From contig NZ_QEQK01000004.1 of the NCBI RefSeq assembly GCF_003151135.1, positions 1 to 64,000 of the forward strand: a DNA stretch of 64,000 bases, written 5' to 3'. Below the pieces are notes generated by a model that was not told the origin of the DNA, did not search any database, and saw only the letters and a list, made by a program, of their open reading frames with translations. Shown in pieces: positions 17,966 through 26,772 of the stretch; within the stretch, counting starts at the first letter, position 1, and each line of letters begins with the position of its first letter. The position numbers were made by a program, and so were the translations under genes. Origin of the DNA: Abyssibacter profundi (GTDB lineage: Bacteria; Pseudomonadota; Gammaproteobacteria; Nevskiales; OUC007).

Positions 17966-18952
17966 TCAGGCAACCGGCACACGCTCGAGCAAGTGATTGA
18001 CCACGGCATCGCTGTCGACGCCGTCGGCCTCCGCCTCGAAACTCAGCAGTATGCGATGGCGTAAGACATCGGCTGCAATGGCCTGGACATCGTCGGGAGA
18101 GACATAGTCTCGGTCACGTAGCCAGGCGTGGGCACGGGCGCAACGTTCCAGGCCCAGGGTTCCGCGTGGACTGACACCGAATTCGATCCAGCGGGCAAGG
18201 TCCTCGCCGTAGTGTGCCGGCGTCCGCGTGGCCTGGATGAGCTGGACAATGTAGGTCTCGACGGCGTCGTCCAGATGCAAGTCCAGGCAGGCAGCGCGCA
18301 TGGCCATAACCGACGCTTGGTCGATCCGTGTCGCCGGAGTCGGCGGCGCAGTTTTGCGATCCGTCGCCCGACTCAGTCGCAGAATTGCGCGCTCGGTCCC
18401 GGCGTCGGGGTATCCCACCTTCACGTACATCAAAAAGCGATCGAGCTGGGCTTCAGGGAGTCGATAAGTCCCTTCCTGTTCAATCGGGTTTTGTGTGGCC
18501 ATGACCAGGAACAGGTCGGGGAGGGCGTAGGTGGTCTGCCCCACGGTGACCTGTCGCTCAGCCATGGCCTCCAGCAGCGCTGACTGAACCTTTGCAGGAG
18601 CGCGGTTGATCTCGTCGGCTAATAGCAGGTTGTGGAAGATCGGGCCGTGGCGAAACTCAAAAGCCCCTTGCTCCGGTCGAAAGATTTCCGTGCCGACCAG
18701 ATCGGAGGGCAGCAGATCAGGCGTGAACTGCAGGCGGTGGAAATCCGCCTCCAGGTGATCCGACAGCGTCTTGATTGCCGTGGTCTTGGCCAGGCCCGGC
18801 GCCCCTTCTACCAGTAGATGACCGTCGGCCAGCAGTGCGATAAGAATCCGTTCCACCAGATGCGTCTGGCCGAGAATGCGTGCCTCCACGGCCTCGCGTA
18901 ACGCATTGATCACAGCGTGATGGGTCATGTTGGTCTCGTCGATGAAGTGCAT
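17966..18952 (-). CDS. MoxR-family AAA+ ATPase
   Basis: About 328 residues. Walker A is GAPGLAKT, Walker B is LLADEINRA, sensor 1 is MATQNP and the arginine-rich SPRGTLGLERCARA segment follows, all in the order of MoxR AAA+ proteins. ATG 18952 and ATG 18928 are both possible starts; neither has an ideal ribosome site. First gene of a six-gene operon (moxR, DUF58, DUF4381, batA, batBC, batD). MoxR ATPases act as chaperone-like remodelers, for example for VWA proteins. Confidence 0.92.
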   Translation of the reverse strand: MHFIDETNMTHHAVINALREAVEARILGQTHLVERILIALLADGHLLVEGAPGLAKTTAIKTLSDHLEADFHRLQFTPDLLPSDLVGTEIFRPEQGAFEFRHGPIFHNLLLADEINRAPAKVQSALLEAMAERQVTVGQTTYALPDLFLVMATQNPIEQEGTYRLPEAQLDRFLMYVKVGYPDAGTERAILRLSRATDRKTAPPTPATRIDQASVMAMRAACLDLHLDDAVETYIVQLIQATRTPAHYGEDLARWIEFGVSPRGTLGLERCARAHAWLRDRDYVSPDDVQAIAADVLRHRILLSFEAEADGVDSDAVVNHLLERVPVA

Positions 18953-19286
18953 AGCTCCGCACCAAGGCCGGTTCCGACCCTGTACAGCAGACGTGCGGTA
19001 AATCACGCGCGATGACGATCCTCTGTCAGCGCGGCAGTGGCTGGCCGAGCCAGTCATTGGTGGCTGTAGTGAGGCCCTGGCTGCGCAGATTCAAGCATGC
19101 GGCCAGGCCATCGCGCCGTGGTCCCCACAACATGGTGGAACATGTTGGCTTGAGGAACCAGCCCTTCCGAGCCGCGGTGCTGTAAGTGAGTTCTGCATCA
19201 AGAATACAAACGATTCTCATTTGTTACACTCCGCGCCGCGGCAGTCAGGGTGGCTGCCGAATCATTTTCAACAACAGGATGACGAC
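18953..19286. other. Divergent promoter region, moxR operon / iron-type operon
   Basis: No gene fits here. The right end holds a Fur-box-like sequence and a TACACT -10-like hexamer at 19225-19230, so this is where the plus-strand operon is most likely controlled. I see no clear promoter for the minus-strand moxR operon. Confidence 0.6.
19203..19221. promoter_or_regulatory. Candidate Fur box
   Basis: AATACAAACGATTCTCATT. Its minus-strand half AATGAGAAT is identical to the strong half-site of the common proteobacterial Fur palindrome AATGAGAAT-N-ATTCTCATT; the other half matches at 5 of 9 positions. It overlaps the region where RNA polymerase would bind, just before a TACACT -10-like element and 66 bp before the first gene of an operon with imelysin and TonB-receptor genes. 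Inference from motif and context. Confidence 0.6.
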
Positions 19287-20669
19287 ATGACGCGACGACA
19301 CCTTGCTCCACTGGCTGCCGGGCTGGGCAGTTTGGCGCTGCTGGCCGCCTGTAGCGACACCGACGGCACCATTGCGGTGTCGGGCGACGAGTTCATGGTT
19401 CCGACGACCTACAGCTTCGAGTCGCAGTTCGAGGCGGGCGCCTCCAGTGTCAGCTACCAGGGGCAGGTTTGCCGTCAGACGTTGATTATTGCCCTGGATA
19501 ACGCGGTGCGTGATGCCAGCGAGATCAGTAGCAGCGAGTACCGTGGAAGCTCGGTGCCGTACTTTGATGACACCATTGCCGGCGACATCGCGGCGCAGAA
19601 CACGCAGACCGTGTTGGGTACCACGCTTCCCGTGCCCGAGGCTGTCGATACGCTGGGCGAGCTATGCGGCACCAAGCACCTGAAGGAAAAGTTTGCGGGC
19701 AACGATACCGTGACCGACTGGAAAGATTGGAACACCGAGTTCCAGGGTGTGTCCGGGCAGAGCAACGCCGAAGCGTTTTTGCGTGATCTGATTACGGCGG
19801 TCTCTAATCAGGCGGAGCAGGGCACCAATGCGCCCGGCGAGCCGCATTACGTCTCGACCACGGGCATTGATTACGCCCAGTACATCCAGAAGTTCCTGTT
19901 GGGCGCCGTGGTCTTCGCACAGGGGACGGATGACTACCTGGATAATGATCCGGCCACGCCGGGCAAGGGGCTGCTGGCGTCGGCAGAGCAGGCCGGAAGC
20001 AATCCGTACTCGGCGCTGGAGCACCAGTGGGACGAGGGCTTTGGCTACTTCGGGGCGGCGCGTCGCTACGCCGACCGCAGCGATGACGTCAACCGCGATG
20101 GCGTGGTGGACGACAATAACGATGGCTTCATCGACGTGCGTTCCGAGCACAATTTCGGGGCATCGACCAATGCGGCCAAGCGCGATGTGGGTGCCGATCC
20201 ATCCAGCCCGACGGATTTCACCACGGCGGCATTCGAAGCGTTCTTGACGGGCCGTGCCGTGATCACCGCCGCCGGCGTCGGGTTCGATGACATGAGCAGC
20301 GACCAACAGGCCGCATTGCTGACAGCGCGCGACGATGCCGTGAGCACCTGGGAGCAGGCCATTGCGGCCACCATCGTGCACTACATCAATGATGTGCTGG
20401 ATGCGATGGCTGAGCGCGATACCAATGCTTCGGCGGGGCTGGCTGACCTGGCCAAGGCCTGGGCGGAAATGAAGGGCTTTGCGCTGGGGCTGCAGTTCAA
20501 TCCGGCCTCACCGATGAATGTCGGCTCGCGCTTTGCCGATCTCCACGCCCTGCTGGATGACCAGCCGGCCTTGACCAACGATCCGACGTATCGCCAGGAC
20601 CTGCTCGAAGCCCGTGCCCTCATCGGCACGACGTATGGCTTTAGCCAGGCGAATTTGGAGGCCTGGTAA
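19287..20669 (+). CDS. DUF4856-like lipoprotein
   Basis: The 460-residue protein starts at ATG 19287 (AGGA ribosome site) with a lipoprotein signal ending in LAAC; Ser at +2 predicts outer-membrane sorting. The segment TTYSF...SSVSYQGQVCRQTLI resembles the start of DUF4856 proteins, which lie beside imelysin genes in other bacteria as far as I recall. A Ca2+-loop-like stretch DVNRDGVVDDNNDGFID lies at residues 267-283 after EHQWDEGFGYFGAARRY. Function unknown; first gene of the putative Fur-controlled operon, stop overlapping the next start (TAATG). Probably a periplasm-facing partner of the imelysin and TonB receptor. Confidence 0.7.
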   Translation: MTRRHLAPLAAGLGSLALLAACSDTDGTIAVSGDEFMVPTTYSFESQFEAGASSVSYQGQVCRQTLIIALDNAVRDASEISSSEYRGSSVPYFDDTIAGDIAAQNTQTVLGTTLPVPEAVDTLGELCGTKHLKEKFAGNDTVTDWKDWNTEFQGVSGQSNAEAFLRDLITAVSNQAEQGTNAPGEPHYVSTTGIDYAQYIQKFLLGAVVFAQGTDDYLDNDPATPGKGLLASAEQAGSNPYSALEHQWDEGFGYFGAARRYADRSDDVNRDGVVDDNNDGFIDVRSEHNFGASTNAAKRDVGADPSSPTDFTTAAFEAFLTGRAVITAAGVGFDDMSSDQQAALLTARDDAVSTWEQAIAATIVHYINDVLDAMAERDTNASAGLADLAKAWAEMKGFALGLQFNPASPMNVGSRFADLHALLDDQPALTNDPTYRQDLLEARALIGTTYGFSQANLEAW

Positions 20670-21862
20670 TGCCTGGCTGGAGCAAGGGCCTGATCGCCAT
20701 CGCCACGGCCACGCTAGTGGCCTGCGGTGGAGGGGGCGATAATGGCGGCGGCGTCATGCTAGGTGATGAAGCGCGACGTGCCGTGCTCGCCGATCTCGGA
20801 ACCTCGGTGATCCTGCCGGCACTGCGGGTGTTCGCCACCGAGGCTGCGGAGCTGGAGACTGCGATGGTCGCCCATGCGGCCGATCCGGCCGACGCCGCAG
20901 CCCGTCAAGCCGCGCAGGCGGCCTGGGCTGAGGCCATCGTGCAGTTCCAACGCGTCGAAGTGGTGGCCGTCGGTCCAGCGGCGCCCTCGGATGCTCCCGG
21001 TGGGCAGGACCTGCGTGACCTCATCTACGCCTATCCCGCGTTCAACGCCTGTGCGGTGGATCGCTCTGCCTATGCCGGCGACCCGGTCACCGCGTCCACG
21101 CGGATCGATGCCATGGGTCTGGGTGCCATCGAGTATCTGCTGTACTTCGATGGTCCGAACAGCGCCTGCCCGCCTGATAGCGGGGTCGACGTTGCCCAGT
21201 CGCGTGCCGACTACGCCGCTGCAGTGGCGGCATTCATTGCCGCACGTGCCGAGGAATTGCGCGATGCCTGGGAAGCGGGTGAGGGCAATTTCATCGCACA
21301 GTGGTCGCAGGCGGGTGCCGGCAGCGATGTCTACATGACGCCGCAGGATGCTCTGGACGCCTTATCCACCTCGCTGTTTTACGTAGAGAAGGAAACCAAG
21401 GACCGGAAGATCGCCTGCCCCACGGGAATCGGCGCGACCGGGCTGGTGTGTTCGGGGAATGATGTGTCGCGGGTGGAACACCCGTATGCGCGGGCTTCGA
21501 CTCCATCGCTGCGGGCCAATGTGCAGATGTTCCGGGACGTGTTCACGGGCCAGGCCGGCGGCATGGGGATGAATGATCTGCTCGCCGGCATTGATCGCCA
21601 GGACATCGTCGACAAGCTGCTCGCCCGTCTGGACGTCACGTTGGACCAGATCGACACCCAGATCGACCCGGACTTCGAAACTGAAGTCGAGGCCATCGAC
21701 GATTCAGCGGCATGCACCAACGCATCGGCCAATGCCACGGGAGAGCCGGCCGCCTGTGCGCTGCACGGGGCGATTCAGGATGCGATGGATACCTTCCGCA
21801 CCGAGGTTGTCAGCGCCTTGTCGCTGGCCACACCGGATCGCGCTGCCGGAGATAATGACTAG
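20669..21862 (+). CDS. Imelysin-like lipoprotein
   Basis: A 397-residue lipoprotein (signal ending LVAC followed by GGGG). The helical core matches imelysin/IrpA family proteins: WAEAIVQFQRVEVVAVGP, DLRDLIYAYPAFNACAVDR, GLGAIEYLLYFDG, and later LSTSLFYVEKETKDRKIA. The family's conserved GxHxxE motif reads G-L-G-A-I-E at residues 150-155, so the His is absent while the Glu is kept. Imelysin proteins are iron-regulated periplasmic proteins. Overlaps the previous stop by 1 bp and the next start by 8 bp. Confidence 0.82.
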   Translation: MPGWSKGLIAIATATLVACGGGGDNGGGVMLGDEARRAVLADLGTSVILPALRVFATEAAELETAMVAHAADPADAAARQAAQAAWAEAIVQFQRVEVVAVGPAAPSDAPGGQDLRDLIYAYPAFNACAVDRSAYAGDPVTASTRIDAMGLGAIEYLLYFDGPNSACPPDSGVDVAQSRADYAAAVAAFIAARAEELRDAWEAGEGNFIAQWSQAGAGSDVYMTPQDALDALSTSLFYVEKETKDRKIACPTGIGATGLVCSGNDVSRVEHPYARASTPSLRANVQMFRDVFTGQAGGMGMNDLLAGIDRQDIVDKLLARLDVTLDQIDTQIDPDFETEVEAIDDSAACTNASANATGEPAACALHGAIQDAMDTFRTEVVSALSLATPDRAAGDND

Positions 21863-23315
21863 CCACCCTGCAAAAGCATCGCCGCCGCCGGATGCCTCAT
21901 CAGCCTGGCGGCGGCTGCTGGTCGCTGCCAACAAGCCCCGGGATATTGCCGCGCTGGCGGCGTTCCGGGTGCTGTTTGGCCTGCTGCTATGTGTGGGCAC
22001 GCTCCGGTTTATGGCGCTGGGGTGGGTTGATCGTCTCTACGTCGAGCCGAGCTTCCACTTTAAGTACTGGGGGTTCGCCTGGGTGGCCGTGCCGGAGCGG
22101 TGGCTGCTCTACAGCTTGTTCGGCGGTATTGCCGTCGCAGCCCTCTGCATGGCGCTGGGATTGTTCTATCGCCTTGCGGCCATCGCTTTCGTCCTGCTGT
22201 TCAGCTATGCGGAACTGATGGACGTGACCACCTACCTGAATCACCATTATCTGGTGATTTTGCTGGCGTTCATCCTGTGCTGGCTGTCGCCACACCGCGC
22301 CTGGTCTTTGGATGCTTGGCGGCGACCGTCCCTGCGTGCAGAGACCTTGCCGGCCTGGCAAACCTGGTGGCTGCGTTTCCAGGTCGGTCTGTTGTACTTC
22401 TATGCTGGTTGGGCCAAATTCGAAAGCGATTGGCTACTGCATGCCCAGCCGCTGAATATCTGGTTGCCGCCGCTGGAAGGTTTGCCGCTGATTGGCTGGT
22501 TGCTAGACGAAGTCTGGGTGCATTTCGCGTTCTCCTGGTTCGCATTCGTCTTTGACGTCACGATCATCGGATTCATGTTGTGGCGCAGGGCAAGGCCCTG
22601 GGCCTTCGCCCTGATCGTGCTGTTCCATGTGCTGACGCACCTGTTTTTCAGCATCGGCCTGTTTCCTTTCATCATGGTGCTGTCCGTGCTGGTGTTCTTC
22701 GACGCCGACTGGCCGCGCCGGCTGGTGGCCAAACTGCGTGCTGGTCAGGGCACAACCCCACTCCGCGCCGAGTCCGCGGATCAGCGGGTGTCCCCCTTGC
22801 GGCCGGCCATGGCCGTGTGTCTACTCGGGTTCTGTTTGGTGCAGTTTCTGCTGCCACTGCGGCACTGGGCCTATCCGGGCACGGTGCTCTGGCATGAGCA
22901 GGGCATGCGATTCTCTTGGCGGGTGATGCTGCGGGAAAAGTCGGGCTCGCTGGCTTATCGCGTCGTGGATCGAAGCGGGCGCACGCAGGTCGTGTCGCCC
23001 TATGACTATTTGACCGAAATGCAGTACCGCGAAATGGCCGGCCAACCCGACCTGATTCTGCAGCTGGCGCATCGCATCCGTGATGATTTCAATCAGCGCG
23101 GCGTCGGACCGGTTCAGGTGTATGCGGACTCCTGGGTTTCACTGAACGCCCGGCCAGCTCGCCGTTTGATCGATCCGGATGCCGATCTGGCACAGGTGAA
23201 CGATGGCTTGGGCGTCGCGGACTGGATTACCGCCCCCCCGAGCTCGGCGCCGAAGACCCACCCCCAGCTGCGGCTTAGCACCACAGGACGCCCCGGCGTC
23301 GACGATGATGGATAG
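21855..23315 (+). CDS. HTTM-domain membrane protein (vitamin K-dependent gamma-carboxylase-like)
   Basis: About 486 residues from ATG 21855, which has a GGAG ribosome site and overlaps the imelysin stop. Multiple TM segments (AAFRVLFGLLLCVGTLRFMALG, LLYSLFGGIAVAALCMAL, FHVLTHLFFSIGLFPFIMVL and others) and HTTM signatures such as FKYWGFAWV, YLNHHYLV and FYAGWAKFESDWL are present, followed by a soluble C-terminal part ending SWVSLNARPARRLIDPD. The HTTM family is homologous to the membrane part of vitamin K-dependent gamma-carboxylase; bacterial substrates are unknown. It overlaps the DCC oxidoreductase gene, a pairing that suggests redox coupling (inference). Confidence 0.85.
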   Translation: MTSHPAKASPPPDASSAWRRLLVAANKPRDIAALAAFRVLFGLLLCVGTLRFMALGWVDRLYVEPSFHFKYWGFAWVAVPERWLLYSLFGGIAVAALCMALGLFYRLAAIAFVLLFSYAELMDVTTYLNHHYLVILLAFILCWLSPHRAWSLDAWRRPSLRAETLPAWQTWWLRFQVGLLYFYAGWAKFESDWLLHAQPLNIWLPPLEGLPLIGWLLDEVWVHFAFSWFAFVFDVTIIGFMLWRRARPWAFALIVLFHVLTHLFFSIGLFPFIMVLSVLVFFDADWPRRLVAKLRAGQGTTPLRAESADQRVSPLRPAMAVCLLGFCLVQFLLPLRHWAYPGTVLWHEQGMRFSWRVMLREKSGSLAYRVVDRSGRTQVVSPYDYLTEMQYREMAGQPDLILQLAHRIRDDFNQRGVGPVQVYADSWVSLNARPARRLIDPDADLAQVNDGLGVADWITAPPSSAPKTHPQLRLSTTGRPGVDDDG

Positions 23316-23742
23316 ACCGGGCACACATCCCGTCATCCTCTTCGATGGCCATTGCGGCTTATGTAACGCGAGCATTCGTTTCGTGCTACGCCACGAGGCG
23401 GAACCCCTGTTTCGGTTTGCGCCGCTGCAATCGACCTGGGCCGGAACGCAGGCGCCGGACGGGCTGGACGTGCAACAGCTGTCGACGGTTTATCTGTTGG
23501 ACGCCGACGGCGTGCATGCGCGCTCAGAAGCCGCACTGCGCATCGCGCGTCACTTGCGTGCACCATGGCGCTGGATCGCGATATGCCTGATCATCCCGCG
23601 GCCGATTCGCGATGCGGTTTATCGTGTGGTCGGGCGCTTTCGCTACGCCCTGTTCGGGCGCAGCGCTTACTGTGCGGTGGCGACGCCTGCCGTGCAGCAA
23701 CGATTTCTCGCGACCGATAGGCGCGAGCAGGAACGCCGCTAA
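23305..23742 (+). CDS. DCC-family thiol-disulfide oxidoreductase (DUF393)
   Basis: A 145-residue protein with the family motif DGHCGLC near the N-terminus (D-x-x-C-x-x-C), then FRFAPLQS, a helical middle, and YRVVGRFRYALFGRSAYCA near the C-terminus. Thioredoxin-like fold is expected; it probably transfers electrons to or from disulfides. Two adjacent ATGs (23305 and 23308) are possible starts; both overlap the HTTM stop. Confidence 0.88.
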   Translation: MMDRPGTHPVILFDGHCGLCNASIRFVLRHEAEPLFRFAPLQSTWAGTQAPDGLDVQQLSTVYLLDADGVHARSEAALRIARHLRAPWRWIAICLIIPRPIRDAVYRVVGRFRYALFGRSAYCAVATPAVQQRFLATDRREQERR

Positions 23743-23770
23743 GATCACGGCGAACGACACCGGAGACTGC

Positions 23771-25954
23771 ATGAATTTGATTGCCCGTCGGCTGCTCATC
23801 GCCGCCGTTTTGCTGCCAGCTGGTGCCTGGGCCCAGGCACCGGAGACGTCGGACACGGACACCGAAACCTCCGTGGAGCTGCAGCAAATGACCATTTTCG
23901 GTACCGCGGAAGCCCTGCAGCGCGCGACCGGATCAGCGCATCTGGTGGACGAGCAGACGCTGGAAGCCTTTGATTACGCAGATATCCACCGCATTCTCAA
24001 TGTTGTGCCCGGCGTGTATGTGCGGGGTGAGGACGGCTATGGGCTGCGTCCTAACATCGGAATTCGCGGCGGCAATTCTGATCGTAGCCAGAAGGTCACG
24101 CTGATGGAGGATGGCGTGTTGTTCGGGCCCGCGCCGTACGCGGCGCCTGCGGCTTACTACTTCCCGCTCAGCCAGCGCATGACCGGTGTCGAGGTCTTCA
24201 AGGGGCCTGCGGCCATCCAGTACGGCCCCCAGACCATCGGTGGCGCGATCAACCTGCTGTCCGCACCGCTGCCCGATCGCCGTGCCGGCTTGTTGGCGCT
24301 GACGGGAGGCAGCGATGCAGACCGCAGCCTGCATGCGCGCGCGGCCACGCCGCTTGGAGACCATGCCCTGCAAGCTGAGCTGGTCTACCTGGGCAGCGAT
24401 GGGTTCAAGACCCTTGATGGCGGCGGCGATACCGGATTCGACAAAGCCGAGGGCTTGTTGAAGTACGGCCGAGAACTGGGGCAGGGGCGGCTGGTGCTGC
24501 GGGTAGGGGCGGCGACGGAGACCTCGGATGAAACCTACCTGGGCCTGACAGAAGAGGACTTCCGGTCCGACCCCACGCGGCGTTATCGCGGCAGCGCCCT
24601 GGACGAGATGACCTGGGACTGGCACGGCCTGCGGGCGGATATCGAACATCCGCTCTGGGGTGGTGACCTGCACGTCACCGCCTATGACCACCGGTTCGAC
24701 CGTGCCTGGACCAAGTTCAACAACTTTAGGGGTGCCGACATCCGGGATGTGCTGGCGAACCCGGACACCCCGCGTAACCAGCTCTTTTATCAGGGGCTGA
24801 CCGGTGAAGCGGATACCACGCCTGGGGCGGGGGACGATGACCTGCTGATCGGGACCAATGACCGATCGTTTCGATCATCCGGTCTTCAGGCCCGATATGT
24901 CCGTCATCTTGGCGGACGACTGGATCACAGCCTACGGCTTGGGCTGCGCCTGCATAGCGACCGGATTCGGCGGCTACATGATGAGCTGGCCTACGAGATG
25001 GTTGATGGTCAGCTAGAGCGCAACAACGCGCCCCGAAGCATCACCGCCAACAACACCGGGCGCGCCAATGCACTGGCCTTGTGGGTGCAGGATGAGATGG
25101 TGGTAGGTCGTTGGACCATCGTGCCGGGTCTGCGCATGGAGGCCGTGCAAACCGAGTTCGTCGATCGTCGCGCGGGTGCCAAGAACCGGAATCGCAACGT
25201 CACCCTGCTGCCTGGCATCGGTGTCAGCTTCGCCCAGACGCGGTCGCTGACCTGGATCGGTGGGGTCCACCGCGGTTACTCGCCGGCTTCACCCGGGTTG
25301 TCGGATGCCGAACCGGAGGATGCGTGGAATGCCGAGGCAGGGTTCCGGTGGCAGGGCAGCCCGGTGGCTATCGAACTAGTGGCGTTTCTGAGCGATTACA
25401 GCAATCTGACGGGCATCTGTACGTTTTCATCTGGCTGCGATGACGCCCAGCTTGGTGAACAAACCAATGCCGGCTCAGTCAGCGTCGCCGGCCTGGAAAC
25501 CACGGTTAGTCGCATGCAGCTGCTCACGGCGGGTTTGACGCTACAGCTAGAGGCCAGCCATACATGGACGAATGGCGAGTTCGATGAATCTTTCGATTCC
25601 AGCAATCCACAATTCGGTGCCGTCGAAGCGGGCTTCGAACTGCCGTATGTGCCGGAGCACCGCGCCAACCTGTTACTGGGACTGCGCGCCAATCGATGGC
25701 AGGCAGATGCCTCGGTGACCTACGTGTCGGCCATGCGTGATCAGGCGGGTCGCGGCGAGATTCCGGACGATTCCGGTAGTGATGCCTACACCGTCCTGGA
25801 TGTCGCCGGCCGATACCAAGTGACACCCCGAGTCGATATCACCGCCCGGGTCGACAATCTGTTGGACGAAGTCTACGTCGTCTCGCGGCGGCCCTTTGGC
25901 GCCCGGCCAGGCCGACCGCTGGCGGCGCGTGTTGGCGTTGAGATGCGCTGGTGA
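23771..25954 (+). CDS. TonB-dependent outer-membrane receptor, FecA-like
   Basis: The 727-residue protein starts at ATG 23771 behind GGAG, with a signal peptide ending AWA. The plug domain has a TonB-box-like stretch (VELQQMTIFGT), IHRILNVVPGVYVRGEDGYGLRPNIGIRG, the VTLMEDGVLFGPAPYAAPAAYYFP segment and FKGPAAIQYGPQTIGGAINL, as in FecA-like siderophore receptors; the barrel ends with Arg-Trp (VGVEMRW). No FecI/FecR genes adjoin, and the plug lacks an obvious N-terminal signalling domain. It would import a metal complex with TonB energy; substrate unknown. Confidence 0.9.
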   Translation: MNLIARRLLIAAVLLPAGAWAQAPETSDTDTETSVELQQMTIFGTAEALQRATGSAHLVDEQTLEAFDYADIHRILNVVPGVYVRGEDGYGLRPNIGIRGGNSDRSQKVTLMEDGVLFGPAPYAAPAAYYFPLSQRMTGVEVFKGPAAIQYGPQTIGGAINLLSAPLPDRRAGLLALTGGSDADRSLHARAATPLGDHALQAELVYLGSDGFKTLDGGGDTGFDKAEGLLKYGRELGQGRLVLRVGAATETSDETYLGLTEEDFRSDPTRRYRGSALDEMTWDWHGLRADIEHPLWGGDLHVTAYDHRFDRAWTKFNNFRGADIRDVLANPDTPRNQLFYQGLTGEADTTPGAGDDDLLIGTNDRSFRSSGLQARYVRHLGGRLDHSLRLGLRLHSDRIRRLHDELAYEMVDGQLERNNAPRSITANNTGRANALALWVQDEMVVGRWTIVPGLRMEAVQTEFVDRRAGAKNRNRNVTLLPGIGVSFAQTRSLTWIGGVHRGYSPASPGLSDAEPEDAWNAEAGFRWQGSPVAIELVAFLSDYSNLTGICTFSSGCDDAQLGEQTNAGSVSVAGLETTVSRMQLLTAGLTLQLEASHTWTNGEFDESFDSSNPQFGAVEAGFELPYVPEHRANLLLGLRANRWQADASVTYVSAMRDQAGRGEIPDDSGSDAYTVLDVAGRYQVTPRVDITARVDNLLDEVYVVSRRPFGARPGRPLAARVGVEMRW

Positions 25955-25959
25955 CGCCC

Positions 25960-26397
25960 ATGTCCGGCGCAGCGTTTCACCTGGCCATCCCGGTGACGGA
26001 CTTGGCCGCCTGCGAGCGGTTCTACGGTGAAGTCCTCGGCTGCCCGCAGGGCCGGCGTGACCGCCACTGGATCGACTTCGATTTCTTTGGCCATCAACTG
26101 GTGATTCATGAAGTCGAGTCGTCCGTAACCGATGCCGGGAGCAACGCCGTGGACGGGCATGGCGTACCTGTTCCACATTTTGGTGTCGTCCTGTCGTTGC
26201 CGCAGTGGGAGACGTTGGTCGCAGGATTGCGTGCCGCCGGGGTGGAGTTTGTGGTTGAGCCGCACCGACGCTTCCTGGGGACTGCGGGTGAACAGGCCAC
26301 CTGTTTTCTGCGAGATCCGGCCGGCAATGCGCTGGAATTCAAGGGCTTCGCAGACCCGGACGGGCAGCTATTTGCGACGGATTCTGGTGCTGATTAG
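25960..26397 (+). CDS. VOC (glyoxalase-fold) protein
   Basis: About 145 residues, one VOC domain with paired beta-alpha-beta-beta-beta modules: FHLAIPVTDLAACERFYGEVLGC, then HFGVVLSLPQWETLVAGLR and RDPAGNALEFKGF. Possible metal ligands are His in FHLAIPV, HE in LVIHEVE, His in PHFGVV and Glu in ALEFK. GTG at 25951 is an alternative start, overlapping the receptor stop as GTGA. Last gene of the operon; could act on a small molecule or metal chelate, function not assignable. Confidence 0.75.
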   Translation: MSGAAFHLAIPVTDLAACERFYGEVLGCPQGRRDRHWIDFDFFGHQLVIHEVESSVTDAGSNAVDGHGVPVPHFGVVLSLPQWETLVAGLRAAGVEFVVEPHRRFLGTAGEQATCFLRDPAGNALEFKGFADPDGQLFATDSGAD

Positions 26398-26529
26398 TCG
26401 GCGTTGATCGCGCGCTCTGCGCAGTTTGGGCGCACTCTGCGCGAACCAGCCGACACGTTCGGCGATCAGCGGCTTCGGTGACGGATTCCTCGGACGAGAT
26501 CCGGGGCTGCTGAACAAAACGGGAAATAA

Positions 26530-26550
26530 CTAATTGAAACAGTCAATTAG
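26530..26550. repeat. Perfect 7-bp inverted repeat, possible operator
   Basis: CTAATTG-AAACAGT-CAATTAG in AT-rich DNA about 90 bp upstream of the infC -35. No T-run follows, so it is more like a protein-binding site than a terminator. Confidence 0.5.
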
Positions 26551-26637
26551 GACAGTTCGATTGGTTTGATATGGGCCGGTTTTGCAGCGGTCAGCGCGGC
26601 AGTGTGCGTGAACAGAAGGTTTTGCGTTGGCTCGCTG

Positions 26638-26666
26638 TTGAGGCCGGCTCATTGGTCGCATACAAT
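26638..26666 (+). promoter_or_regulatory. Sigma-70-type promoter of the infC operon
   Basis: TTGAGG at 26638-26643, a 17-bp spacer, then TACAAT at 26661-26666. Transcription would start near 26673 and leave about 100 nt of leader before the infC start. Confidence 0.65.
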
Positions 26667-26772
26667 CCGCGCCCCTCATGCGCCGATTGACGTTGGCGCG
26701 GGTTTGCCGTTTTCCGGATAGAGATACGCCGGGAAAGGCGTTGGAAACTGGTTTTGTTCGGAGGACGAAGGT

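Larger units (their letters stand above)
26398..26772. other. Intergenic region and infC leader
   Basis: No protein gene. It contains two copies of a CTCTGCGC-containing element (26412-26422 and 26430-26442), the inverted repeat at 26530-26550, the infC promoter at 26638-26666 and a leader of about 100 nt ahead of infC. thrS, the usual upstream neighbour of infC, is not here. Confidence 0.7.
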
